Positions 1 to 7,268 of a stretch of 64,000 bases of DNA are shown here, piece after piece; the stretch's first letter is position 1; each line of letters begins with the position of its first letter. Source of the DNA: Chloroflexota bacterium (GTDB lineage: Bacteria > Chloroflexota > Anaerolineae > Caldilineales > Caldilineaceae); assembly GCA_018969295.1 (NCBI GenBank), contig JAGWYN010000013.1, positions 45,782 through 109,781 on the forward strand, written 5' to 3'. Below the pieces are notes generated by a model. The model did no database searches. It was not told the origin of the DNA and saw nothing but the letters and a program-made list of their open reading frames with translations. The position numbers were made by a program, and so were the translations under genes.

Positions 1-327
1 GGCAATGTACCGTTCGTAGTTGGCACCGTTCTCCAGCTGCCGCTCGAAGGTAAGGTCGCTGCCTTCAACCGTGCGTTCGGCCAACGCTTCGAGGGTCAGT
101 TCGTCGCCCACAGCAAACTGAAGGCGGGCTGGCGCAGGGGCTGCTGGCTGGGGTTCCAGCGTCGCTGCATCGAGCCGTTCGGCGTGATAGAGGGCAGAGG
201 CTGCTGCCTTTTCGGCTGCCAGCAGGGAAGCCGGTGCCACGATGGGGCGGCAACCGCCGAGCAAGAGGGAGAAGAGAAATGCCAAGAGGACGCTGGATCT
301 CACTTGTAGGCCTCGCATTCTGAGCAT
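1..327 (-). CDS. Secreted lipoprotein, N-terminal part only (possible alpha/beta-hydrolase lipoprotein)
   Basis: First 109 codons of a minus-strand gene that continues past the left edge. A hydrophobic stretch at residues 11-25 ends in the lipobox LLLGGC, so Cys26 should be lipidated and the mature protein tethered outside the membrane. An Ala/Pro-rich linker follows, then a segment ending in TFERQLENGANYERYIA. That segment resembles the strand opening the catalytic domain of dienelactone-hydrolase/S9-like lipoproteins. The hydrolase call is inference, because no catalytic residue is in view. ATG 327 is used; ATG 318 is an in-frame alternative and neither has a clear Shine-Dalgarno sequence. 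Confidence 0.6.
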   Translation of the reverse strand, partial: MLRMRGLQVRSSVLLAFLFSLLLGGCRPIVAPASLLAAEKAAASALYHAERLDAATLEPQPAAPAPARLQFAVGDELTLEALAERTVEGSDLTFERQLENGANYERYIA

Positions 328-430
328 GGGCAAGCGGCCCCCGTCTGGTGTCGGTGCTGCCGGCCACGACCAACGGTTCCTGCAAAGACTATGCAGATTC
401 TGCAATAGTACTGCGTGCAGCGTCTCTCAT

Positions 431-469
431 AAAAAAAGCTGGGCGTGCAGATCACTCTGCACGCCCAGC
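431..469 (-). terminator. Rho-independent terminator of the His/Met-rich secreted protein gene
   Basis: A perfect 13-bp GC-rich stem (438-450 with 457-469, six-base loop) is followed, in minus-strand reading, by seven T (431-437). It lies about 40 bp past the stop codon at 509 and before the next minus-strand gene, so it should end transcription of the 509-1132 gene. Confidence 0.85.
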
Positions 470-508
470 GGGCTCTGGCTGAGGAGGAGACAGCCTGCCT
501 CGCGTCCG

Positions 509-1132
509 CTACGAATTGGCCTCCGGGGTCGCAGTGGGTGCTCCGGGCATCCTGCCGTGTGGATGGAAGCCACCGTGGTCACCCCAACCTTCCATTCGGT
601 CGCCCCCCATGCCCCGCCCGTGCATGCCCCGCCCGTGCATTCCCCGTCCAAAAGGCTGGCTCTCCCACGCACCCTGGGCTTCCCGCAGCAGGTCGGCCTG
701 TTCCTGGGTAAGCGCACCCGCTTCGACCGCAGCGTCGAGGGCTTCTTCCAGATTCTGGGCGTTTTCATTGGCGGTATAGCGCATAAAGGCATGTCGAGCC
801 AGCAGCAGGTCGGCCTGTTCCTGGGTGAGCGCGCCCTCTTCGACCGCCTGGGCAAGCAGCGCTTCATGTGCCTTCTGCTGGGCCGCCTGCAGCGCTTCTA
901 CAGAGATGCCGAGCGCCTCAGCCAGGAATTCTGCGTGGTCTCCCTGCATGCCGCCGAACCCCCGCATTCCAAACATGCCCCCCCCTCTCCCCCAAGGTTC
1001 TGTTGGCTCGGCCTCCCCCTCTGCCTGGGCAAAGCTGCTCTGGGGGAACAGGGTCGCTGCGGTGAACGCCAGTGCGCCGATCAGGGCGCCCGCGAGGAGC
1101 CAGCGCTGCCAGAATGATTTTGTGCCTGTCAT
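509..1132 (-). CDS. Secreted repeat protein with His/Met/Gly-rich tail (DUF2680-like)
   Basis: 207-residue exported protein of unknown function. Residues 1-35 form a typical signal peptide (charged start, hydrophobic core, cleavage near SFAQA). The mature part has two copies of a helical module with the shared core GALTQEQADLL, resembling the short repeats of DUF2680-type exported proteins. The C-terminal third is rich in His, Met, Gly and Arg (GRGMHGRGMHGRGMGG and further HGG/HPHGR runs), a composition seen in periplasmic metal-binding or metal-sensing proteins; binding is inference. ATG 1132 is preceded by GGAGG at good spacing, which is better than the longer frame starting at 1189. It is a single-gene unit with its own terminator. 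Confidence 0.75.
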   Translation of the reverse strand: MTGTKSFWQRWLLAGALIGALAFTAATLFPQSSFAQAEGEAEPTEPWGRGGGMFGMRGFGGMQGDHAEFLAEALGISVEALQAAQQKAHEALLAQAVEEGALTQEQADLLLARHAFMRYTANENAQNLEEALDAAVEAGALTQEQADLLREAQGAWESQPFGRGMHGRGMHGRGMGGDRMEGWGDHGGFHPHGRMPGAPTATPEANS

Positions 1133-1518
1133 GGTCAAACCTCCGTGTATGAAATTTTGTACAACTCTCTGAGCCGTGTCCTGGCTCACTCTCTACAGGA
1201 TGCGCCCCAAGTGCAAAAAAAGATCAGAAAAGATGTAAGAAGCTTGTAAAACTTGTCTGTTCATACAAACCGTCGCTGATTTTGTGTTTGGCGGGTCGCA
1301 TGCTATTCTGTTTGTGAAATGCTGCCAACGGGCGGCAAAAAAGAATATTGGTTTGTTTTGATTATTCCGAAGGTTCGCCCGACACGCGGTGAGTGCATGG
1401 TGACAGCCAGTGAACGGGCGCTTTTTTTGGCCGGCGGTGTTGACGGTACAACGGGGGCGAGGCCCGCAAGGGTTCCGCGGCGCAGCGGAGTCATCAAGAC
1501 AGACATAAGGAGCTTGAG
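1133..1518. promoter_or_regulatory. Divergent intergenic region, secreted protein / DEAD-box helicase
   Basis: No gene is seen in these 386 bp. It must hold both divergent promoters. A weak plus-strand candidate is TTGTGT (1282-1287), 16 bp, TATTCT (1304-1309). The helicase leader is long (about 200 nt) and contains CGCCCG (1376-1381) able to pair with CGGGCG (1415-1420), followed directly by a run of seven T. This is an attenuator-like layout, but the loop is about 33 nt and the signal is weak. The helicase SD AAGGAG lies just before 1519. Confidence 0.4.
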
Positions 1519-3234
1519 ATGACAACCGCATTTTCCCAGTTGAATCTGCACCCACAGTTGGTGCAGGCCGTAGAGTCGCTTGGCTTTGCCACGCCGACGC
1601 CGATCCAGTCTGCCATGATTCCTGTCATGTTGGCAGGCCAGGATGTGGTCGGCCAGGCCCAGACAGGCACGGGCAAGACCGCAGCGTTTGCATTGCCGAT
1701 TCTCCACCAGTTGCGCCCCCAAAGCCCCCATATCCAGAGTCTGGTGTTGACCCCGACCCGCGAGCTGGCTATCCAGGTTGCCAAGGCGATCCATGATTTT
1801 GGCTCTGCGCTCAACGTGCGTGTGCTGCCGGTCTACGGCGGCGAACCCTACGGGCGTCAGATCAGCCGTCTGCAGAAGGGGGTCGACGTCGTTGTCGGCA
1901 CGCCGGGGCGTCTGCTGGATCTGCTCAAACGAGAGGTGCTGGATCTGACCCAGCTGCGCTCTGTGGTCCTGGACGAGGCTGACGAGATGCTCAGCATGGG
2001 CTTCATCGAGGACATTGAAGCCATCCTGGCGGCGACCCCGGTCGAGCGCCAGACAGCCCTGCTTTCTGCCACGCTCTCCCCCGAGATTCGGAGGCTGGCG
2101 GGCCGCTATCTGCGTGACCCCCAGTCGGTCTCGATCCAGCGAGAACAGGTGACCGTGGCTGCCATCGAACAGCGCCACTATCTGGTCCACGAGGCAGACA
2201 AGCTGGCGGCGCTGACCCGTCTTTTTGAGGTCGAACCAATCACCAGCGCGCTGATCTTTGTGCGCACCCGTGCGGGCACCGGCGAGCTGGCCGCCGAACT
2301 TTCGACCCGCGGCTTTCCGTCCGAGGCTTTGAGCGGAGAGCTGGAGCAGGAGGAGCGCGAACGGGTCATGAACCGTTTCCGCCGCAACCTGATCAAGGTC
2401 GTCGTGGCCACAGATGTGGCGGCGCGCGGGCTGGACATCGACCACATCTCACATGTCTTCAACTTTGACCTGCCCGAGGATCCGGAGGTGTATGTGCACC
2501 GTGTCGGGCGCACTGGGCGTGCCGGCAAACGGGGGGTCGCCCTGTCGTTGGTCACCCCCAGCGAACGGTGGCGGTTGGGGCGGATCGAGGGCTTCATCAA
2601 GACAGCGGTGCTGCGCGCACCAGTACCGACCGAGGAGCAGATTCTTGCCCGTCGTGAGCTGGCACTGCTGGAACAGGTGAGTGAGGGGCTGCGTCACGGG
2701 CGGTTGGGCCAAGAACGGGGGTTGGTCAGCACGCTGCTGGAGGCAGGCCATGACCCGATCGAGATTGCTGCGGCTGCGCTTCGCCTGGCGCGTGGGGAAG
2801 AGCATCAGCGTCCGATTTTGCCGGTCACCGAGGTACAGGATCGGCGCCCCTCGCGCGATTCGCGGCGTCCGGAGCAGCGGGGGGCTGCTTCGCGGCCTGA
2901 CCGTCGGCCTGACCGTCGGCCTGCCGACCGCTTTGAACGTCAGGTTGCCGACCGCTTCGAGCGACAGCCCCGCTCGCGCCGCCCAGAAGGAAACGACGAG
3001 GCTGGCATGGTCAGCCTGACCCTGAGCAAGGGGCGGGTCCACGGCGTGCGCCCCGCCGATGTGGTCAGCACGATCGCGCACCATGCCGGCATTCCCGGCG
3101 GGGTGATCGGCCGGATCCAGATCGACGAACACCACACCCGGGTCGATGTGCCCGAACGTTTCGTGGCACAGGTACTGGCTCGCGCCGACTCTTTCCGCAT
3201 CCACCGCCAGGAGATCGACGTGCGACAGGCTTGA
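1519..3234 (+). CDS. deaD: DEAD-box ATP-dependent RNA helicase with DbpA-type RNA-binding domain
   Basis: 571-residue RNA helicase that unwinds structured RNA in ribosome assembly and cold adaptation (family role). The Q motif is near residues 7-35, Walker A AQTGTGKT at 47-54, then PTRELA, GTPGR, DEAD and SAT in the first RecA lobe. ATDVAARGLDI and HRVGRTGRAG lie in the second lobe. A basic linker (about 440-490) carries RPDRRPDRRP-type repeats. The last ~70 residues match the DbpA/CsdA RNA-recognition domain, which directs such helicases to structured rRNA. The start has the SD AAGGAGCTTGAG. The gene stands alone with a long leader that could respond to temperature; its stop faces the convergent isomerase gene 33 bp away. 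Confidence 0.95.
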   Translation: MTTAFSQLNLHPQLVQAVESLGFATPTPIQSAMIPVMLAGQDVVGQAQTGTGKTAAFALPILHQLRPQSPHIQSLVLTPTRELAIQVAKAIHDFGSALNVRVLPVYGGEPYGRQISRLQKGVDVVVGTPGRLLDLLKREVLDLTQLRSVVLDEADEMLSMGFIEDIEAILAATPVERQTALLSATLSPEIRRLAGRYLRDPQSVSIQREQVTVAAIEQRHYLVHEADKLAALTRLFEVEPITSALIFVRTRAGTGELAAELSTRGFPSEALSGELEQEERERVMNRFRRNLIKVVVATDVAARGLDIDHISHVFNFDLPEDPEVYVHRVGRTGRAGKRGVALSLVTPSERWRLGRIEGFIKTAVLRAPVPTEEQILARRELALLEQVSEGLRHGRLGQERGLVSTLLEAGHDPIEIAAAALRLARGEEHQRPILPVTEVQDRRPSRDSRRPEQRGAASRPDRRPDRRPADRFERQVADRFERQPRSRRPEGNDEAGMVSLTLSKGRVHGVRPADVVSTIAHHAGIPGGVIGRIQIDEHHTRVDVPERFVAQVLARADSFRIHRQEIDVRQA

Positions 3235-3267
3235 TGGGCTGGGGCAGATCGCTGCCTGCGCGCCAGC

Positions 3268-4122
3268 CTATTCCCTTGCTCTGGAGCGAGCCCGCTGCAG
3301 CGTGGCCCGCAGGAAGGCCACGCTGGCGCTGACTTCGTCTTCGCCCAGGCTGTGCAGGAGGAGTGCCCCGTGATAGCCGCTGGCGTGCAACAGCTGGAGG
3401 TACAGGTCGTAGTCGAGCTGTCCGCGACCCGCCGCTACCTGTCCGGCCTCGCCGTCGTGGGTCAGATCTTTGGCATGCGCCAGCACGATGTCGTCGCCCA
3501 ACAGCTCGAAGGCTTCGTGGAGGATTCGCTCCATCTGCGGCAGTTCACCGGCGTGGAAGAGATTGGCGCCGTCGATCAGGACTTTGAGGTGGGGCGAACG
3601 AATCTCGTCCAGCAGCCGTCGGGCCCGCTGGGCGCTGTCGACGACGTTGCTGATTTCGGGTTCGAAGGCCAGGGTCACCCCGGCTGGCTCGGCGATCGCC
3701 ACCGCTGCTTCCATCGACTCCAGCAGGTCAGCCCAGGCATCTGGCGCCTGGTTGTGGGGGTGGGCGCGCCACAGATCCAGAGGGTCGCGCGTCCCGGTGC
3801 TCAGCGTGACGACCTGGGTGTCCAGCCCTGCACAGGCGGCGACCAGCCCCTGCAGCCTGTGCAGCCCCAGCCGGCGTTCGCGCGGGTCTGGGTGCACCAT
3901 GTTGAAGGTGCCCGACAGGGCCGCCATGCGCAGGTTGTGCTGGGCAAACGCCTGCCGGATGGCAACGATCTGGGGGGGGGCCAGCGTCTCCGGCAAATTG
4001 GGCAGCCCAGCAGAGGCCAGAGTGAACTGCACGACGGCCAGCCCCTGGCCAGCGATGGCATCCAGGACGCCGTCCAGGGTCGGGCGGACAAACGTTTTGG
4101 TAAAGACACCGATCTCGATCAT
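3268..4122 (-). CDS. Sugar phosphate isomerase/epimerase (xylose isomerase-like TIM barrel)
   Basis: 284-residue AP-endonuclease-2-type TIM barrel, the usual length. Recognisable are the N-terminal GVFTKTF strand, LAFEPEISNVV (metal-ligand Glu), LKVLIDGANLFHAGE (Asp and His) and VLAHAKDLTHDGE, where the HAKD motif is typical of inositol/hexulose isomerases and epimerases. Its start overlaps the stop of the upstream dehydrogenase gene by 4 bp (ATGA), so the two are translationally coupled. That pairing points to catabolism of a sugar, inositol or sugar acid; the substrate cannot be read from sequence. Confidence 0.85.
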   Translation of the reverse strand: MIEIGVFTKTFVRPTLDGVLDAIAGQGLAVVQFTLASAGLPNLPETLAPPQIVAIRQAFAQHNLRMAALSGTFNMVHPDPRERRLGLHRLQGLVAACAGLDTQVVTLSTGTRDPLDLWRAHPHNQAPDAWADLLESMEAAVAIAEPAGVTLAFEPEISNVVDSAQRARRLLDEIRSPHLKVLIDGANLFHAGELPQMERILHEAFELLGDDIVLAHAKDLTHDGEAGQVAAGRGQLDYDLYLQLLHASGYHGALLLHSLGEDEVSASVAFLRATLQRARSRARE

Positions 4123-5195
4123 ACGCCTCCTTCCACATCGGCCAGCGCGACAGGCTGACCCCTTTCGACCGATCGGGCGATCGCCACCATCGCCTGCATG
4201 GCGGCAATGCCGTCTTCCAGGGTGGCGCCCTGCTGGGGCTGGCCGTGCAGGATCGTGTCGGCGAAGCCCTCTATCTGCAATTTATAGGTATAGGCGTCTT
4301 CTCCCAGCACGCGGTGGTACTGGCGGTCGGCGGCGGAGAAGCATTCGACATGGCTGGCTTTGTGGTACCAGGGCAGAGAACCGCGCGCAGTGACGCTGCC
4401 TTGTTCTCCAAAGACCTGGAATCCCTCCTCAAAATCCCCCTGGATCGGCACGATCAGATCCAGATGACCGAGTGCGCCGCTGGCAAAGTCGACGGCGACG
4501 AACCAGCCGTAGGCATGAAAGCGGTGGATGAAGCGGGCCTGCACCTGTACAATTTCGCCGGCCAGGTAGCGGGCCGTGTCGACCAGATGGCTGCCGTGGG
4601 TGAGCATAAAATAGCGCTGTTTGTCGGCTTTGGGGTTGCCTTGGGGGCGCAGCGCGGCCGCACTGGCCAGCGGGATCGGCTGCAGATTGTCGGTCATCGT
4701 ATACCGGTAGAAAGAATCGTAGTACCAGGCTTTGATCGCCATGATCTGCCCGATCTGCTCGTGGATAAATGTGCGGGCGAAGGTGATGCCGGGGTCGAAA
4801 CGCCGGTTGTTGCCCACTTGCAGAAGGCAGCCTTTCGCGGCAGCTGCCTGGCGCAGCGTCTTGCACTCTTCAATGCTGACGCCCAGCGGCTTTTCGACCA
4901 GCACATGTTTGCCTGCTTCCAACGCCTGGCGAGCCAGCGCCACGTGGTACTGGTCAGAGACCGCCACAACCACGGCGTCGATTTCTGGGTCGGCCAGCAG
5001 GGTGCTGTAGTCGGTGTAGACGCGCCGCGGCTGGTGGACGGCGGCCATCCGCTCCAGCAGGTCGGTGGCGGCGTCGCAGATCGCAACCAGTTCAGCGTTG
5101 CGTGCCTTGCGCGTGGCTTCCAGATGGGCAAACTGGGCGATCGGCCCGGCACCCAACACGCCGACGCGCAGACATTTTTCCTCTTTGGGGCGCAT
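4119..5195 (-). CDS. Gfo/Idh/MocA family NAD(P)-dependent oxidoreductase
   Basis: 358-residue dehydrogenase. The N-terminal Rossmann fold shows VGVLGAGPIAQFAH (residues about 10-23) and the family motif VEKPLGVS near residue 100, whose Lys is a catalytic/NAD-binding residue. The C-terminal alpha/beta substrate domain follows. Members oxidise or epimerise sugars, inositols and related polyols. It is the first gene of a two-gene unit with the isomerase downstream (4-bp overlap). No regulator or transporter is adjacent apart from the BTAD protein gene 173 bp upstream on the same strand. Confidence 0.9.
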   Translation of the reverse strand: MRPKEEKCLRVGVLGAGPIAQFAHLEATRKARNAELVAICDAATDLLERMAAVHQPRRVYTDYSTLLADPEIDAVVVAVSDQYHVALARQALEAGKHVLVEKPLGVSIEECKTLRQAAAAKGCLLQVGNNRRFDPGITFARTFIHEQIGQIMAIKAWYYDSFYRYTMTDNLQPIPLASAAALRPQGNPKADKQRYFMLTHGSHLVDTARYLAGEIVQVQARFIHRFHAYGWFVAVDFASGALGHLDLIVPIQGDFEEGFQVFGEQGSVTARGSLPWYHKASHVECFSAADRQYHRVLGEDAYTYKLQIEGFADTILHGQPQQGATLEDGIAAMQAMVAIARSVERGQPVALADVEGGV

Positions 5196-5368
5196 ACGCT
5201 CCCTTGTCTTTGGAGGGCTCAGCCGCCCTTGGCTTGGTTCGATTGTGCTGCAGCCTGGGCGTCGCTGGACCGGCGGCCCTTATTGCCCAGGGCAGCTGCT
5301 TGCTCCTGTATTGATCATACCATACCGTCGGCCGATTGGGGAAGCTCCTTGAGCCAGCGGGATCGGCC

Positions 5369-6127
5369 TCAGCAAAAGTGGCCAGGCAGCAAGGGCGAGT
5401 TGGCAAGCCGCCCCAGCAGACGGCCGCGCAGCTGTTCGTAGAGCGCAGTGGTGGCTGGTTCAGGGGGGATTCCAAGCTCCTGCCCCAGAATCTGGCGGCA
5501 GCGCTGGTAGTGTTCGAGTGCTGCTGGCAGGCGCCCCTGTTGCTCCAACAGCCACATCTTCTGGCGGTGAGCCATCTCGTTCCAGGGTTCCAACTCGAGC
5601 AGCCGGTCGACGGCGGCCAACACAGAGGATGCGCGGGTGTCGCTGTGATCGGCGACCACGGTGGCCAGTGTCTGGACGGCCAGGGTGTGCAGACGTTCTC
5701 GGGTCAAAGAGGCCCATTCCTCGAAGGGGGCAGCCTGGAAGACCTGAAACCCTTCCAGAAACTCGCCGACATAGATGGCCACGGCTGCCCTGCGTACGGC
5801 AGGTGGGTTGTGGGGGGCACAGCCTTCCTCCAGACGCAGGACGTCGATCTGGATGGCATCCACCGGGTCGAAATAAACTGCCTGACGGTTGATCTGCAGG
5901 ACATCTGGCAGGATTCGACGCAGCCGGTAGAGTGCCTGACGCAGATTGGTCAGGCTGTCCACCTCGCATTTTTCGGGCCAGAGCAGGTCAGCCAGGGCAG
6001 AGCGAGAAGAAGGGCGCCGTTGCAGCGCCAGATAGAAAAGCAGCGCCTGGTCTTTGGCCAGCAACCCGCAGATCGGGCGGTTTCTGAGTAAGATCAGGGG
6101 ACTGCCCAACATGCGCAGTTCAAGCAT
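5369..6127 (-). CDS. BTAD (SARP-like) transcriptional regulator, short form
   Basis: 252-residue protein with a winged-helix OmpR/SARP-type DNA-binding region (about residues 1-95, LELRMLGSPLILL through SLTNLRQALYRLRRIL) followed by a bacterial transcriptional activation domain of TPR-like helices (about 95-245, including ALEHYQRCRQILGQELGIPP). It lacks the NB-ARC ATPase and long TPR arrays found in most large Chloroflexota BTAD proteins, so it is a minimal activator. ATG 6127 is chosen because GGGGAGG precedes it; a start at 6175 lacks support. The target is unknown; neighbours are a sugar-catabolic pair and a CARF-HTH regulator. Confidence 0.85.
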   Translation of the reverse strand: MLELRMLGSPLILLRNRPICGLLAKDQALLFYLALQRRPSSRSALADLLWPEKCEVDSLTNLRQALYRLRRILPDVLQINRQAVYFDPVDAIQIDVLRLEEGCAPHNPPAVRRAAVAIYVGEFLEGFQVFQAAPFEEWASLTRERLHTLAVQTLATVVADHSDTRASSVLAAVDRLLELEPWNEMAHRQKMWLLEQQGRLPAALEHYQRCRQILGQELGIPPEPATTALYEQLRGRLLGRLANSPLLPGHFC

Positions 6128-6288
6128 CGGTACCTCCCCGAGGGTAGCCCAAACAAAATTTTCGTCTTTGAGCATAGCAGCCCAACGTATCGAAAACGTA
6201 TCGAGGCGGTTGATCCCCAGATGGAGATGCGGGGGGCTCTCGGTGGGCAGGAGCGGAGATCTTTCTGCTGAAGAAGAGGAGGCGTTGC

Positions 6289-7185
6289 TCAGCCCAGCTG
6301 GCTGCGCTCCACAAAACCGGCAAATCGGTCACGCAGAAAGTGGTAGTCGAGGGAGACGGTTTCGTCGATCTCCCAGACCTGGCGGCAGGCGGCCAGAATG
6401 GCTGTTTTGTGCGAATGAACTGTGGCCAGACTCACCACCAGCTGTTCTGCGACCTCCTGCGGGCGCAGGCCTCCTGCAAAGGCCTGCAGCGTTTCGCGTT
6501 GGCGCTGGGTCAATTGCTCGTACACCTGACGACACAACTGGTCGTCGGCAGCGCGCAGCCAGCCAAATTGTTGAGCGGCAACCTGGCTGGGGGTCTGCGC
6601 CAGTGCACGCAACGCCGGAAAGTAGGCCCCCCACGGTGCCAGCGGCACCTGCACCAGCGTCACGCCGTCGGTGGCCGCAGCGTGCATCACCGCCCCGTCG
6701 CGGGCTGTGGCCTGAAATTCGTCGGGAGTGAACAGGTGCCAGATGCGGTCGTGGTGGTCGCACAGCAACGTTGCCGCCGAGATCGTCAGCAGCGCCACCA
6801 TGCGCCGTCCGCCGGCGACACAGATATGCAGGGCTCGCCCAGCTTCTTTGAGCCCGACGAGGGTGTGGCGCACCGTCTGCCAGACCGCATCGGCGTCCTG
6901 TTCGCTGCGAATCTCACGCAGCGGTGCAGCCCCGCGCGCAATGGGGACCTTGTGCAACGAGCAACTCCTTCCTTGGTACTGGTCGTTGGCAAACTCGCGC
7001 CCGAGCACCTGCAAGGAGTGGCGGATCCGTTCGTTGCTGGCCGCCAGATGCAGCACATAAACCTCACCGATGCGCTCCCCACGTGCCAGCAGGGCGTCCA
7101 GGGCAAAGGTGACAACCTGGGGTTGCCCTCCCAGGGTGGCGATCAGGGCACTTGGTTCTGACATGGCTGGAGTGGGCGTCTTCAT
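6289..7185 (-). CDS. CARF-like (Cas_NE0113/Csm6-type) sensor domain fused to LuxR-type HTH
   Basis: 298 residues in two parts. Residues about 10-160 read as a CARF-superfamily domain of the CRISPR-associated NE0113/Csm6 type: an opening strand and loop ATLGGQPQVVTFALDALL, a strand VYVLHLAAS, and the signature HICVAGGRRMVALLTISAA followed by DRIWHLF. In that family the G-G-R-[KR] loop contacts cyclic oligoadenylate. Residues about 225-290 are a GerE/LuxR helix-turn-helix (LTQRQRETLQAFAGGLRPQEVAEQLVVS, quoted in two halves: LTQRQRETLQ and PQEVAEQLVVS). The arrangement suggests a ligand-controlled transcription factor. No HEPN nuclease domain and no cas genes are nearby. Start 7185 has only a weak SD. 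Family assignment is by motif; ligand and targets are inference. Confidence 0.75.
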   Translation of the reverse strand: MKTPTPAMSEPSALIATLGGQPQVVTFALDALLARGERIGEVYVLHLAASNERIRHSLQVLGREFANDQYQGRSCSLHKVPIARGAAPLREIRSEQDADAVWQTVRHTLVGLKEAGRALHICVAGGRRMVALLTISAATLLCDHHDRIWHLFTPDEFQATARDGAVMHAAATDGVTLVQVPLAPWGAYFPALRALAQTPSQVAAQQFGWLRAADDQLCRQVYEQLTQRQRETLQAFAGGLRPQEVAEQLVVSLATVHSHKTAILAACRQVWEIDETVSLDYHFLRDRFAGFVERSQLG

Positions 7186-7268
7186 GTGGTTGCCTGTTGT
7201 TTTTCAGACCCCAACTTGGTGCAGTGGTCTCTGATTTTTGACGTCGAATTTGGCGAGATTGGTCATGT

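Noticed and set aside
1303..2445. Long open frame on the minus strand (380 codons)
   Set aside because: It lies antisense to the DEAD-box helicase, has no recognisable domain and arises from high GC and codon bias.
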